Origin: Pseudodesulfovibrio sediminis
Lineage (GTDB): Bacteria; Desulfobacterota; Desulfovibrionia; Desulfovibrionales; Desulfovibrionaceae
Reading direction: 5' to 3'
Assembly: GCF_020886695.1 (NCBI RefSeq)
Contig: NZ_AP024485.1
Location: 2,857,001-2,921,000, forward strand
Length of the DNA: 64,000 nucleotides
Part shown: positions 26,861 to 36,016 of the stretch, in pieces
Position numbering within the stretch: position 1 is the first letter of the stretch
Layout: each line of letters begins with the position of its first letter
The notes under the pieces: generated by a model
Database searches by the model: none
The model's input: the letters and a program-made list of their open reading frames with translations, nothing else
Told to the model about the DNA's origin: nothing
Made by a program: the position numbers and the translations under genes

Positions 26861-27531
26861 GGCGATCTTGGGTTCTACGCTGTGGTTTATACCGAGCGCA
26901 TCAGGAGGCATACGCTTGGATGATGTGCGGCCAGAAGAGCGGCACACACGCTTTCAGGGAGTTGAAAAAAAGGTCTAAGGGTTTGAAATACAGCTGTTTT
27001 CCGGGCGGCTCTTGTCTCGCCCTGGCACTTCCCTGCGTGAGCTGTCACTTCCTCTGTATTGATTTGTGTTTATTCGTATATGGCTTGGCTTGGAAGTCAA
27101 GAAGATAATTTTGTGAAACTTGGCCTTGGCGGATGGATGTTCTGTTATTGGCGTAATATACGTGTGGATACATCTATTTTGGTGCGGAAACAGAAGTGGC
27201 ATGTCTGTTGTCTACTGTGCTTGCTAAAGATTCTGACCGTATCCGTCATTCCCATAAACAACCACAGTAGGACAGGGAGCGCGTTTCTCAGGTCGAGCAA
27301 AAATATGCCATTGTCGTGAGTAAATGCAGATTGAAGAGGCATGGCGAACACACAGGGGCCGTCCCGGTCTTGAAATACGTGGATCGATCTTGTTGGTTGC
27401 CGATGCGCTTCAGCAGGTACCAATTGGCTTGAAAGTCAACCGACACGTTCTGATTCCTGCCCCTGAGCCGATGTGTGTGGGGGCGGGCCAGGAGATCCTT
27501 TTGTTCACCATACTTGATACCCTGTTCTGCT
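26861..27531. other. Noncoding or unrecognised stretch between the regulator and the glycan region
   Basis: About 670 bases. The middle (26960-27320) looks AT-richer than its surroundings. Several frames of 60-150 codons occur on both strands, but none has a ribosome site, a known motif or a coherent composition. It marks a change from the alanine locus to the glycan locus and may hold remnants; I can identify none. Confidence 0.45.
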
Positions 27532-28665
27532 TTAGGCAGTGGGGTTGGCGATAACCTCCCGGTACAGAGCTTGAAATGACTGAGCAACGGCTTGTATCGT
27601 GAATGTTTCTTCGAGTCGGGCGCGGGCGGCCTTGCCCATTTCCTCGGTTCGCTGCGTGTTGTGGAGCATATCCTTGATGGCCTGCGCCAGTGCGGATGGT
27701 GATGCGGGTGGGACCACGATTCCGGTGTGTCCATCCATGTTTACCCAGGCGGCACCTGATCCGGGGATGGCCGTGGAGATCAGGGGCAACCCGTAGCGCA
27801 TGGCCTCAAGGAGGACAACGCCGAAGGCTTCGCTGCGGTCAACGGACGGCAGACAGAAGAGGGAGGCCTGCTTGTAGTACTGCCGCAGTTGGCTGTCAGA
27901 CACCGCTCCGGGCAGGTGCACGCGATCGGATAGGGCAAGGCGGTCGATTTCCCGGAGCAGGTCCCAGCGCCGAGAGCCGTCTCCCGCAATGACGAAGTCC
28001 GCCTCTGGTACTGCGGCAGCTGCCCTGACAAGGTGCTCGAATCCTTTGTAAAATGAACATCTTCCCACGCTGAGGACGAGCGGCCTGTCGGGTTGCTCCA
28101 CCGTGTCGTGTGCCGGGTATCTATTCAGATCAATGCCAAGTGGGATGACTGCGGTCTTGGTGTGCCACCTGCGCAACGAAGGGCTGGACTGCCTGTAGGG
28201 TGGAGAGGTGGTCACAATGCGGCTGGCCCGGGACAGGCACGGTGTTTCGAAAAGACGATAGAGCGGGTACAAGGCCCGGACCGCGGCGCTCGGTGTTCCC
28301 TGCACATCGGCATGCCAATGGGCTATGACAGGGACGTTGGCAGGAAATATTCGGGAATAGAGCACGGCAGGATTGGGCAGATGCAGGTGTATGACATCCG
28401 GGCGTGCCCGCTTGATTGCGGTCCGCAGATGCAGGGGAAAGACAGGCGACAGCGGTGCAAAGGCACAGGTCCCGAGCGTTGCGCACCGGGTGATCGCTAC
28501 CCCGTCTTCAAGCGTGGTTGTCGTGCCTTTCAATGGGGTCGGCTGATGACAGAGGACCGTAATGTCGTGTCCCTGACGTACCTGTTCCGTGGACAGGTCC
28601 CTGACACAGGTTTCTATGCCGCCTCTGACCGGGTAGGCGTATTTGCTGATGTGAAGAATGCGCAT
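27532..28665 (-). CDS. Glycosyltransferase family 4 (GT-B fold)
   Basis: The ATG at 28665 opens the canonical MRILHISKYAYPVRGGIET with the glycine loop of the GT4 N-domain; the frame runs on to 28755 but without homology logic. The C-domain has PLVLSVGRCSFYKGFEHLV and the donor-binding EAFGVVLLEAM (E-x7-E) near residue 300. At 377 residues it is a full retaining GT4, transferring a sugar from a nucleotide donor at the cytoplasmic membrane face. It diverges from another GT4 gene with 89 bases between start codons, so both may share a control region. The acceptor is unknown. Confidence 0.92.
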   Translation of the reverse strand: MRILHISKYAYPVRGGIETCVRDLSTEQVRQGHDITVLCHQPTPLKGTTTTLEDGVAITRCATLGTCAFAPLSPVFPLHLRTAIKRARPDVIHLHLPNPAVLYSRIFPANVPVIAHWHADVQGTPSAAVRALYPLYRLFETPCLSRASRIVTTSPPYRQSSPSLRRWHTKTAVIPLGIDLNRYPAHDTVEQPDRPLVLSVGRCSFYKGFEHLVRAAAAVPEADFVIAGDGSRRWDLLREIDRLALSDRVHLPGAVSDSQLRQYYKQASLFCLPSVDRSEAFGVVLLEAMRYGLPLISTAIPGSGAAWVNMDGHTGIVVPPASPSALAQAIKDMLHNTQRTEEMGKAARARLEETFTIQAVAQSFQALYREVIANPTA

Positions 28666-28754
28666 TCCATGGCAGTGGTTACGCGAGACACGATGGTGAA
28701 GCAAGCCTCGCGGGTGTTGCGCTTGGTTCGCAGATAAGGAATGATGCAGGTTCA

Positions 28755-29867
28755 ATGAAAAGGATTCTTATCAATGCACTACCCATGACTGTTGTGGGGA
28801 CCGGGATCGGACGCTATCTGCGCGGGTTGGCCAACGCCTGTGAGAGAGAGTGTCGTGACACGGTTGCGTTGTCCTATTTCGTTGGCGATCGTATTGTGGA
28901 GCTACCGCCCGTGGTTCAAGGGGCCGGATGGCAGGAGCGTATGGGGCAATTATTGTGGAAACTGCCCACTCCCATTGCCTACGGCGCGCGGTTGCTGCGG
29001 CATTTCAGGACAGAAAAGCACTTCTGTGAGTTGTGCGAGGGGTTTGATGTCTACCATGAGGCGGGCTATTTCCCGTATATTCCGCAGGAGCGCATACGGA
29101 CGATCTTGACCGTCCATGATTTGTCGTTGCTGCGGTTTCCTCAATGGCATCCGCCCGAGCGGGTTCGGTATGCCAACCGATACTTCCGGGAGCGGCTACC
29201 TCTGGTGGACGGGTTCTGTGCGGTTTCGGCGTTCACCAAACAGGAGATGGTCGAACATCTGGGCGTTGCCCCTGAAATGATCACGGTGACACCTCTGGGA
29301 GTCGACCCGGAGCAGTTCAATGAAACGCCCGATCCCATCGCGATACAGGCTCTTGATGCGTTCGGTCTTCCAGATGAATTTATGTTGTTCGTCGGTAGCG
29401 GCGATCCGAGGAAAAATCGGGAACTGCTTGTCGCTGCCCTGGGCGCTGCCCGCACGGCTCTTCCGCTCGTGACCGTGGGGTGGAGCGGCTGGAGCGACGA
29501 TGATTTGAGCGGCTGCGTGAATATGGGCTATGTCTCGGATGCAACGCTGGCGCAACTCTATCGGTCAGCAAAAATGCTTGTTATGCCAAGTGAATATGAA
29601 GGGTTCGGGTTGCCTGTTGTCGAAGCGATGGCCTGTGGCTGCCCGGTCCTGACATCGGATGCCGGGGCATTGCGGGAAGTTGGCGGGGATGCCGTCGAGG
29701 TTGTTGCCGATATTCATGATGCCAAGGCGTTCGGTGCCTGTCTTGACGCGCTCTTTGCTGAACCGGAGCAGTTGAGGGGCATGTCGGAGAGGGGGCTTGC
29801 CCTGGCCGCCCGGTACACATGGACTCGAACAAGCCTGCAAACGGTAGCGACCTGGCAAAGGGGGTGA
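28755..29867 (+). CDS. Glycosyltransferase family 4 (mannosyltransferase-like)
   Basis: A 370-residue GT4 enzyme. The N-domain has TGIGRYLRGLA, then VYHEAGYFPYIP and TILTVHDLSLLRFP. The C-domain starts VTPLGVDPEQF, then FVGSGDPRKNRELLV, and ends with the donor site SEYEGFGLPVVEAMACG (E-x7-E). Sequences of this type often act as mannosyl- or rhamnosyltransferases in O-antigen or capsule loci, but the sugar cannot be fixed here. It diverges from the GT4 gene at 27.5 kb. No terminator is obvious before the promoter of the outer-membrane gene. Confidence 0.92.
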   Translation: MKRILINALPMTVVGTGIGRYLRGLANACERECRDTVALSYFVGDRIVELPPVVQGAGWQERMGQLLWKLPTPIAYGARLLRHFRTEKHFCELCEGFDVYHEAGYFPYIPQERIRTILTVHDLSLLRFPQWHPPERVRYANRYFRERLPLVDGFCAVSAFTKQEMVEHLGVAPEMITVTPLGVDPEQFNETPDPIAIQALDAFGLPDEFMLFVGSGDPRKNRELLVAALGAARTALPLVTVGWSGWSDDDLSGCVNMGYVSDATLAQLYRSAKMLVMPSEYEGFGLPVVEAMACGCPVLTSDAGALREVGGDAVEVVADIHDAKAFGACLDALFAEPEQLRGMSERGLALAARYTWTRTSLQTVATWQRG

Positions 29868-29907
29868 CACTTTGTCTGGTCTTTCTCTAAAATTTTTTGG
29901 GTATTAC

Positions 29908-29935
29908 TTGACTTGCTTGAATAATGAGGCATAAA
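29908..29935 (+). promoter_or_regulatory. Sigma-70 promoter of the outer-membrane barrel gene
   Basis: -35 TTGACT (29908-29913), a 16-base spacer and -10 CATAAA (29930-29935) are followed by an AT-rich leader of about 60 bases before the GTG start. Confidence 0.55.
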
Positions 29936-29999
29936 GAACTAAATGTTGTTAATTAATAATGATTATATTAAATTTAAAATAAACGTTGGAGTTGGAACC

Positions 30000-31028
30000 G
30001 TGAACCGCATCCTTTTCCTTTCCCTGTTACTTGTCTGCCTGCTTTGGGCTGTGGCGGCATCTGCAGAGACGAACGGACAGGAGCAGTCCACCAGTGACGT
30101 TGTCCGTACCAGTAGTCAGGCCCTCACCACAATGGTGCAGGGACGAGTTGCGACCATTGCGGCTCCCATACCTGCGGGCGTCGAGCAGAGCGCCAACAAC
30201 ACAATTGATAGCAAGGGTAATTTCGCCTATTCCACGAATGTTGAAGAACTCGGCCTCGCCTCTGGTGAGGAGGCCATGGGAATCGGTATCTGGGCCATGG
30301 GTGCCTATACCAATTTCAAAAGCACGACCTCTGGCGCTAAGTACGACGCTGATGCGTACAACCTCATGGTCGGCGCCGACTACCGGGCTACCGATGAATT
30401 GCTGGTCGGCCTTGCCGCCGGGTTCGGTGTCCTTGATCTCGACAAGAAAGACTGGAACGGCGGGGCTGATACCGGCTCTCTCAAGACCGATCACGAATGG
30501 ACGATCATGCCGTATGCAGCGTATAATCTGACGGATTTTACTGTTGTTGACGGGGCGTTTGCCTACACCGATTCGCGCTACAAGGATGATGACGGCACCA
30601 ATGTCGGTCGGTATGACTCCGAGCGGTATCTGACCAACATCGGTATTTCACAGTACTTCATGTATGAGGAATGGACCTTCAGTGGTCGAGCCGGATACAT
30701 GTATGTGCATGGTGATCTGTCTTCCTACTCCCGCGGCGGAACCAATGTCGCCAACCCGGACAGCTACCTCGGTCAGTTGAACCTGGAAGGCAAGGCCGCC
30801 TACTACTTCGAGAACGGCCTGCAGCCGTATACGGCTCTGCGGTATTTCGTGGATACCAGCTCTTCGACACGGCCGACGAATTCAGACTATGACGAATTCG
30901 GCGCTGTCCTGGGTGTCAACTGGTACGTAACCGATCAGTGGATCTTCAATCTTGAGGGCAGCAGCTCACTGGATCGTTCCGACTTCGAATCCTATAGCGG
31001 CCATCTGAACGTCCGCTATGAATTCTAG
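30000..31028 (+). CDS. Outer-membrane beta-barrel protein (autotransporter-barrel-like)
   Basis: The GTG at 30000 is chosen: GGAG stands 8 bases upstream and a signal peptide follows (VNRILFLSLLLVCLLWAVAA, cut near ASA-E). A longer frame from 29943 would add 19 unlikely residues. After a linker of about 70 residues the protein alternates aromatic and small residues in the style of barrel strands (AYNLTDFTVVDGAFAYTDSR, WTFSGRAGYMYVHGDLSSY) and ends LNVRYEF, a terminal Phe as needed for BAM assembly. About 342 residues fit a 12-strand or similar barrel. No passenger domain is present. The function, perhaps porin or adhesin-like, is open. Confidence 0.82.
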   Translation: MNRILFLSLLLVCLLWAVAASAETNGQEQSTSDVVRTSSQALTTMVQGRVATIAAPIPAGVEQSANNTIDSKGNFAYSTNVEELGLASGEEAMGIGIWAMGAYTNFKSTTSGAKYDADAYNLMVGADYRATDELLVGLAAGFGVLDLDKKDWNGGADTGSLKTDHEWTIMPYAAYNLTDFTVVDGAFAYTDSRYKDDDGTNVGRYDSERYLTNIGISQYFMYEEWTFSGRAGYMYVHGDLSSYSRGGTNVANPDSYLGQLNLEGKAAYYFENGLQPYTALRYFVDTSSSTRPTNSDYDEFGAVLGVNWYVTDQWIFNLEGSSSLDRSDFESYSGHLNVRYEF

Positions 31029-31049
31029 TCCCTGTATGCATACAAGTGA

Positions 31050-31080
31050 AAAGGGGTGGCTCTGAGCCACCCCTTTTTTT
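31050..31080 (+). terminator. Terminator of the outer-membrane barrel gene
   Basis: The stem AAGGGGTGGCT / AGCCACCCCTT has a 3-base loop and runs into seven T, 22 bases after the stop codon. Confidence 0.92.
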
Positions 31081-31145
31081 GTCTGTGCCGTGTGATTGCA
31101 TAATCGGGTTGTCAGTGTGTTGCATTTCAGAGTATTGGCAGATGA

Positions 31146-31868
31146 ATGAAAGAGTGTAAGAATCTCGCTGTTATTATCCCCGCCCTCAATGAAGCGGACA
31201 CCGTGGGCGACGTGGTGAAAGGAGCCCTGCGTTACGGGTGCGATGTCTTTGTCGTCGACGATTGCAGCGATGATGCGACCCGTGAACAGGCGCTGGAAGC
31301 AGGGGCCACGGTCTTGAGTTCTCCCTTTGTCACCGGTGCCTGGTGCGCTACCCAGGCCGGGCTGTTGTATGCCATGAAAAAAGGCCGGTATGATTTTTTT
31401 CTCACCATGGATGCGGACGGACAGCATGACCCTGATTCGCTCCCTCAGTTGATGGAGCGGTACGGGGAAACAGAGGCCAATATGCTTATCGGGAGTTGTC
31501 CTGACCGGGGGAGTATGGGCAGACGCCTGGTCTGGCGGTTGTTCATCTTCCTGACACGGTTGAAAATAGACGATATCACATCAGGATTGCGATTGTATGA
31601 TCGTGAGAGCGTGAAAGCCGTGCTCTCAAAAGAGGCTTCCCTTTACGATTATCAGGACCTGGGCGTCCTGCTCCTGCTCCGCCGGAGGGGGCTGCATTGC
31701 GAAGAGCTGCCTGTCTCCATGTGCTCCAGAAGCAACGGCTGTTCGCGGGTTTTCCGTTCGTGGTCAGCGGTCGCCATGTATATGTTCAAGACGTGCGTGT
31801 CGATCGGTGCCGATTGGGTCACGGACTCGAAGCAGCGGGACAACTGGAGAGAGTATGATGGTATTTAA
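31146..31868 (+). CDS. Glycosyltransferase family 2 (dolichyl-phosphate-mannose-synthase-like)
   Basis: A GT-A enzyme of 240 residues. NLAVIIPALNEADTVGDVV opens the nucleotide-binding fold, VVDDCSDDAT follows, and TMDADGQHDPDSL carries the metal-binding DxD. It resembles polyprenyl-phosphate sugar transferases (DPM1/DPMS class) and lacks a C-terminal membrane domain; the overlapping DUF2304 gene may supply the membrane anchor. It probably charges a lipid carrier used for glycan assembly by the oligosaccharyltransferase encoded two genes later. The gene overlaps the next one by 14 bases, so they are coupled. Confidence 0.9.
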   Translation: MKECKNLAVIIPALNEADTVGDVVKGALRYGCDVFVVDDCSDDATREQALEAGATVLSSPFVTGAWCATQAGLLYAMKKGRYDFFLTMDADGQHDPDSLPQLMERYGETEANMLIGSCPDRGSMGRRLVWRLFIFLTRLKIDDITSGLRLYDRESVKAVLSKEASLYDYQDLGVLLLLRRRGLHCEELPVSMCSRSNGCSRVFRSWSAVAMYMFKTCVSIGADWVTDSKQRDNWREYDGI

Positions 31869-32241
31869 TCTTCCTGCCGCGGTGATCGCGTTGCTTTTTG
31901 CCGCCAGTGTCCTCTTGCTCGTCAGACGGCAGCGTCTGGGCGTACTCCATACCCTGTGGTGGATGGTGTTGGTGGCAGGCACGCTTGTTCTCGGTTTATT
32001 CCCAGCCGTTGCCGACTGGATCGGGGAGAGCGTCGGTATTCATTATCCTCCGGTCCTGCCCATTGTTCTGGCCCTTTGTCTTTTGTTCGTGAAAGTGCTG
32101 ACCATGGATATGGAGAGAACCCGGCAGGAAATGCAGATCCGTATCCTTGCGCAGAAGATGGCTGCATATGAAGCGGAATTGCAGGAACTCAAAGGGCGGC
32201 AGTCCGAGACTGCAGCCAAAGAGACTGACACGCAGCGTTAA
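31855..32241 (+). CDS. DUF2304 family membrane protein
   Basis: Starts at ATG 31855 or 31858 inside the end of the GT2 gene, with GGAGAG just upstream. Three membrane segments lie in the first 85 residues (FNLPAAVIALLFAASVLLLV, WWMVLVAGTLVLGLF, VLPIVLALCLLFVKVL), followed by a charged coiled coil (MDMERTRQEMQIRILAQKMA and so on). This is the DUF2304 layout. Such proteins usually sit beside DPM-like GT2 genes and are thought to help them at the membrane; the activity is unproven. The length, 128 residues, is normal. Confidence 0.82.
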   Translation: MMVFNLPAAVIALLFAASVLLLVRRQRLGVLHTLWWMVLVAGTLVLGLFPAVADWIGESVGIHYPPVLPIVLALCLLFVKVLTMDMERTRQEMQIRILAQKMAAYEAELQELKGRQSETAAKETDTQR

Positions 32242-32265
32242 TACGCTGGATAACCGGAGTCGGAT

Positions 32266-33105
32266 ATGGGGTTGAGGACGTGTGCCACATCAAGGATGCT
32301 TTCGGTCGGGCTGTTGCTGCTGGCCGTGCTCTGGCTCAGTGGGTGTGGTCGAAATTTCCAGGCGGATTCCTTTGCACATGACCACGGCTTTTCCGCGAAT
32401 CTCTTTCTTGGCGACATCTTTGACATGCAAGGGTATCTGCGCGGAGAAGGGGATGTCTTGCGGGTCTATATCGAAGGAGATGGGCTGGCGTGGCTGTCGC
32501 GTAAACGGCCTTCATCGGACCCTACACCACATGAAGCGACCGCATTTGTTCTGGCCGCTGCCGACACCAGCACAGCCGTCCTGTATCTCGCCCGTCCCTG
32601 CCAGTTTGTGGAAGGGGAGAACCTGAGAAATTGCGCGACGTCATTCTGGACCTCTGCCCGGTTTTCCGAACAGGTTGTTGCGGATATGTCCCTGGCGCTT
32701 GATCAGGCCAAGGTCATGGCCGGGGCTCGCGAGCTTGAGCTGGTGGGGTATTCCGGCGGTGGTGCCGTGGCCGTGCTCCTCGCTGCCCGACGGAGTGACG
32801 TGCGTGCCATCGTGACTGCGGCAGGAAATCTGGATCACCGTTTCTGGACGGCATTTCATGGGGTTTCGCCGTTGCGGCATTCATTGAACCCGGCCGATGT
32901 GGCCGAACAGGTCCAGGGCATCCGGCAGGTGCATATCGTGAGCCGTGATGATTCCATCATTCCTCCTGCCGAGGTCCGTTCGTACGTCGATCGCATGTCG
33001 GATACGAGCATGGTTCGCATCAGGGAAATTCGTGGTATCGACCACGATGGAGACTGGAGCGGGGCTGTGGCCGCTGCCTTGCGGGATGTGGAGCAGTCAT
33101 GGTGA
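32266..33105 (+). CDS. Lipoprotein with alpha/beta-hydrolase fold
   Basis: A lipobox ends the signal peptide (LLLAVLWLSGC, Cys27), so the protein is lipid-anchored. The hydrolase core shows a GYSGGG nucleophile elbow (LELVGYSGGGAVAVLLAARR), HIVSRDDSIIPPAE as the likely acid region and GIDHDGDW with a C-terminal His, giving a plausible Ser-Asp-His triad. Its natural substrate is unknown; esters on glycans or lipids are possible. It overlaps the STT3 gene start by 7 bases, so it is translated with it. A periplasmic hydrolase encoded within an oligosaccharyltransferase cassette is notable. Confidence 0.75.
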   Translation: MGLRTCATSRMLSVGLLLLAVLWLSGCGRNFQADSFAHDHGFSANLFLGDIFDMQGYLRGEGDVLRVYIEGDGLAWLSRKRPSSDPTPHEATAFVLAAADTSTAVLYLARPCQFVEGENLRNCATSFWTSARFSEQVVADMSLALDQAKVMAGARELELVGYSGGGAVAVLLAARRSDVRAIVTAAGNLDHRFWTAFHGVSPLRHSLNPADVAEQVQGIRQVHIVSRDDSIIPPAEVRSYVDRMSDTSMVRIREIRGIDHDGDWSGAVAAALRDVEQSW

Positions 33106-35057
33106 CCGTGCGCCTGGGATTGACCCCATGGCTTGTTGCGGTGTGTCTGTGCGCTGTCACGCTTTCAGGCCTGCTCGCCATGGACCATACGCATTTTTTT
33201 GCGGATCGTGATTTGTGCTGGAGCGGCGTGCCGGTGGTGGGCAACAATGACGGCTATTTCTATCTGGATCAGGCCCGAACTCTGGCCCGAGAGGGAAAAA
33301 CGCTCATGGATGTCCTGAGCGATTCCAGGCCGTCCATGTTGCTGGCCTACCTGTTGGCGTCGGTAGCAGGAACCGACACGGATACGCTGCATCTGTTGGG
33401 AGCGTATCTTGGCCCTGTATTCGGGCTGTCCATGCTGCTCGGGGTTTTGCCCTGGGCCATGGAAACTCGCTCCCGGTTCGTGGTGCTTGTCTCTCCTCTG
33501 CTCGCACTGCTCGCACCCTACTGGCTCAGTCGCACTCACGTGGGGTTTCTCGACACCGACAGTCTCGTGCCCGGTCTGTGTTTTTGCGCCCTGTATGCGC
33601 TGTATCGCTTTTCCATTGGCAGAAAACACCGCGCTGGGTGGGGTGGGCTGTATGTGGTGCTTCTCTTCTTTCTCTGGGAATGGTGGCGTCCCGGCGGATA
33701 TCTGGTCGCCGGGTTTGTGCTGTTATATCTCCTCTATCCCGTACACAGCCGGTTTGATCATGTCCTCAAACTGCTCCTGCTCGGCGGTCTCCTATGCGTG
33801 GTGGGATTGGCTGTGGGTGGGGTCAAACCGTGGAGCGGCTATGGTGCATACGCCCTGGCTCATTTGAAGCTGGTCTTTGGCGGCACCGAGTATTCGCTTG
33901 TGAGCAGTGCCATCACGGAGCTTGGCAGGATAGGTCTTGTGGAGCTGGGGGACAAAAGCCTGGGGAGTGTCTGGTTGTTCATCCTCGCAGCTCTCGGCAC
34001 CATGGTGTATGGATGCCGCGCCCGCTGGCAGGCGATGTTTATCGTGTCCACCTGGAGTTTCGGTGTGGCGTCGCTGTTCTCGTTGCGGTTCATTCCGTTG
34101 TTTGTCCCTGTTGCCGCGCTGTTTTCGGTCTATGGGGTGGTCGTGACCATCCAGTGGCTGGGAGCTTTGTGCGATCGTTTTATGAGGGTTGATCCTCGGG
34201 CTTCTGCCGTTTTGCTGGCCCTCAGCCTGCCAGTACTCTTTGTGGGCGCGGGGAGCAATGCGGCTCGCTTTGAACCCGAATCGTATTTTAGCCGTGACGA
34301 TTTCGCGCTGGCCGATACCGTACGGGAAACATTCTCACAGGATACCTTGATCTGGACATGGTGGGATTATGGGTATTTTTTCAAATATCTGACAGGGATG
34401 GATACGTTTTTTGATGGCGGCTCCCAGACGGACGCAACCTGTTTCATTGCGGCGTATCCATTGGTGCAGGCAGATATGGGCGCGGCAGCCCGCTGGATGC
34501 ACCATTTTGCCGACACATCCTCCAGAGCATTTGATACCAGCCGCAGGGGTGAACAGTGGGCCGGATATATCAAGCAATTCAGCGCAGCTCTTGAATCCGA
34601 GGAAACGCCTTTCCCCTGTCCGGTCGCGCTGGTTCTCCCGGCACGGGTCAATACCACTGTCGGCTATCTGTATGCCTTTGCGCATGTCTTTGACGAGCAC
34701 CCGCCACAGGTGCTGAATCGTCTCGACCTCTTCCCCAAGACCGGGTTCCGGTATTTGCCGGAAGAAAATTCTGTCGTTGTGCCTGAGGCCATGATTGACA
34801 AAGGGTACGCGTCTTTTGGCAGTGTTGTTGATGCCACGGGCAAGACGCCCGGCGATATTGATTTCACCTCGCTGCCAGACCCCTATCTGGTCTTTTCAGA
34901 CGGAACGGATTTCCTCGCAGTAACGGATCAGACCATGGTCACGTCCGTCTATTTTCGACTGCTCGGCCTCTTTGAGGGAGCGCCTGGCACGATCGAACCT
35001 ATACGCGTCAGCCCTTTTTCAGGGAGTCTCTGGCGTGTTTCAGTGCCCTCAGATTAG
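33099..35057 (+). CDS. pglB: STT3/PglB-type oligosaccharyltransferase
   Basis: A 652-residue protein with an N-terminal multi-span membrane half (about 12 segments to residue 390) and a periplasmic C-terminal half. The STT3 hallmark WWDYG is at about residue 422 (WTWWDYGYFFKYL). The first external loop holds NNDGYFYLDQAR, matching the catalytic acidic position of PglB, and a second acidic motif is FLDTDSLVP. These enzymes move a lipid-linked oligosaccharide onto Asn of exported proteins. A PglB from Desulfovibrio desulfuricans is known to be active, so N-glycosylation is plausible here. It is last of a coupled run of GT2, DUF2304 and hydrolase, and shares its TTAG stop with the converging FecR gene. 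Confidence 0.9.
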   Translation: MVTVRLGLTPWLVAVCLCAVTLSGLLAMDHTHFFADRDLCWSGVPVVGNNDGYFYLDQARTLAREGKTLMDVLSDSRPSMLLAYLLASVAGTDTDTLHLLGAYLGPVFGLSMLLGVLPWAMETRSRFVVLVSPLLALLAPYWLSRTHVGFLDTDSLVPGLCFCALYALYRFSIGRKHRAGWGGLYVVLLFFLWEWWRPGGYLVAGFVLLYLLYPVHSRFDHVLKLLLLGGLLCVVGLAVGGVKPWSGYGAYALAHLKLVFGGTEYSLVSSAITELGRIGLVELGDKSLGSVWLFILAALGTMVYGCRARWQAMFIVSTWSFGVASLFSLRFIPLFVPVAALFSVYGVVVTIQWLGALCDRFMRVDPRASAVLLALSLPVLFVGAGSNAARFEPESYFSRDDFALADTVRETFSQDTLIWTWWDYGYFFKYLTGMDTFFDGGSQTDATCFIAAYPLVQADMGAAARWMHHFADTSSRAFDTSRRGEQWAGYIKQFSAALESEETPFPCPVALVLPARVNTTVGYLYAFAHVFDEHPPQVLNRLDLFPKTGFRYLPEENSVVVPEAMIDKGYASFGSVVDATGKTPGDIDFTSLPDPYLVFSDGTDFLAVTDQTMVTSVYFRLLGLFEGAPGTIEPIRVSPFSGSLWRVSVPSD

Positions 35058-35806
35058 AAATTATCGAATCGGGGACGCTGCTTCACGGTAGGTGGTTTGA
35101 CCACCTGGTTTGGGGTGGTAGTGGGCGTTTTGATTACAGGCGGCGTGTTAGGCGATGACGTTGAGCGGGCTCCCAGCTTCAACATGGCTTTGGAGCGGTC
35201 CTCTGGTATGGGGGTAGGACCGACAATGACCCCGGTCGGAAAGATCTGCGCCCGCAGGCCGCTGCTCTTAATGCTCAAGGTCTGTTTTGCCGTCTTGATT
35301 TCGAGCGTGTGGTTCTCTCCCAGGTGGAGCGCACCGGTCTCTTCTCCTCCGCTCTGTATGATGGCGTAGATATCAGAACCCCGTATGCCGATGGTGGTCA
35401 AAGGCGTTTGTATATTGAACCCATCGGGGTTGTTTTTCACGATTTCGCCGGTGATGGTCCTGAATGTTCCCTTGGTAAATTCGAACAGCACGTCGGCTGC
35501 GTCGTCACTGTAAACATAGGTGTCAATGGAGGCCTGGCTTGACTCGGCAATAATGAGCTCGGTGTCGTCGTTGAAGACAATGCGGATTTGGGCGTCTGAG
35601 CCGGTGGAGACAGTGTCGTTGAGCACTATCGGCAGATCCTCGACAGCTTTGAGAATGCTGTCCCCCCTGTGCACGCGACATTCCCCCTCGGCTGTTTGAA
35701 CGACCCCGATCTGGTCATTGGCGTATGCCGGTAAGACAAGGAGCATCAGCGCAAAGATGACGAGCGCTGTAATCATGTGTTGTTTGACGAGCATGGCGGT
35801 TCTCAT
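35054..35806 (-). CDS. FecR-domain exported protein
   Basis: Signal peptide (MITALVIFALMLLVLPAYA, with Met11 as an alternative start) followed by a FecR/LysM-like beta domain: GVVQTAEGECRVHRGD, LNDTVSTGSDAQIRIVFND and TPLTTIGIRGSDIYAI are the family signature. The C-terminal 45 residues are Pro/Thr-rich and end RPRFDNF. Unlike sigma-regulator FecR proteins it has no cytoplasmic anti-sigma part, so a periplasmic or surface structural role is likelier. It converges on the oligosaccharyltransferase gene, sharing four bases. The Asn-Thr/Ser-containing tail might be glycosylated; that is a guess. Confidence 0.85.
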   Translation of the reverse strand: MRTAMLVKQHMITALVIFALMLLVLPAYANDQIGVVQTAEGECRVHRGDSILKAVEDLPIVLNDTVSTGSDAQIRIVFNDDTELIIAESSQASIDTYVYSDDAADVLFEFTKGTFRTITGEIVKNNPDGFNIQTPLTTIGIRGSDIYAIIQSGGEETGALHLGENHTLEIKTAKQTLSIKSSGLRAQIFPTGVIVGPTPIPEDRSKAMLKLGARSTSSPNTPPVIKTPTTTPNQVVKPPTVKQRPRFDNF

Positions 35807-36016
35807 GGTTTGCTAAAGTTTGTCATCGAATCAGAGGCTGGCCTCCAATTGGAGCAAGCCTGTTTGTTTATACCTCTAAACGGTTCTTTACGTCAAAGTG
35901 AAGGTGATGGCAGTCGGTGCCGGGGGCGTAAAATGCACTTTTTCTTGTCGTATTTGGCTGGTTGTGATTAAATAAAAGAGGTGGGAAAAGTTCATACTGG
36001 GTGCGGAAGGTGTGTC

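Noticed and set aside
27288-27734. A 148-codon minus-strand frame running into the GT4 gene
   Set aside because: It overlaps the confident glycosyltransferase end in another frame and has no ribosome site or recognisable motif.
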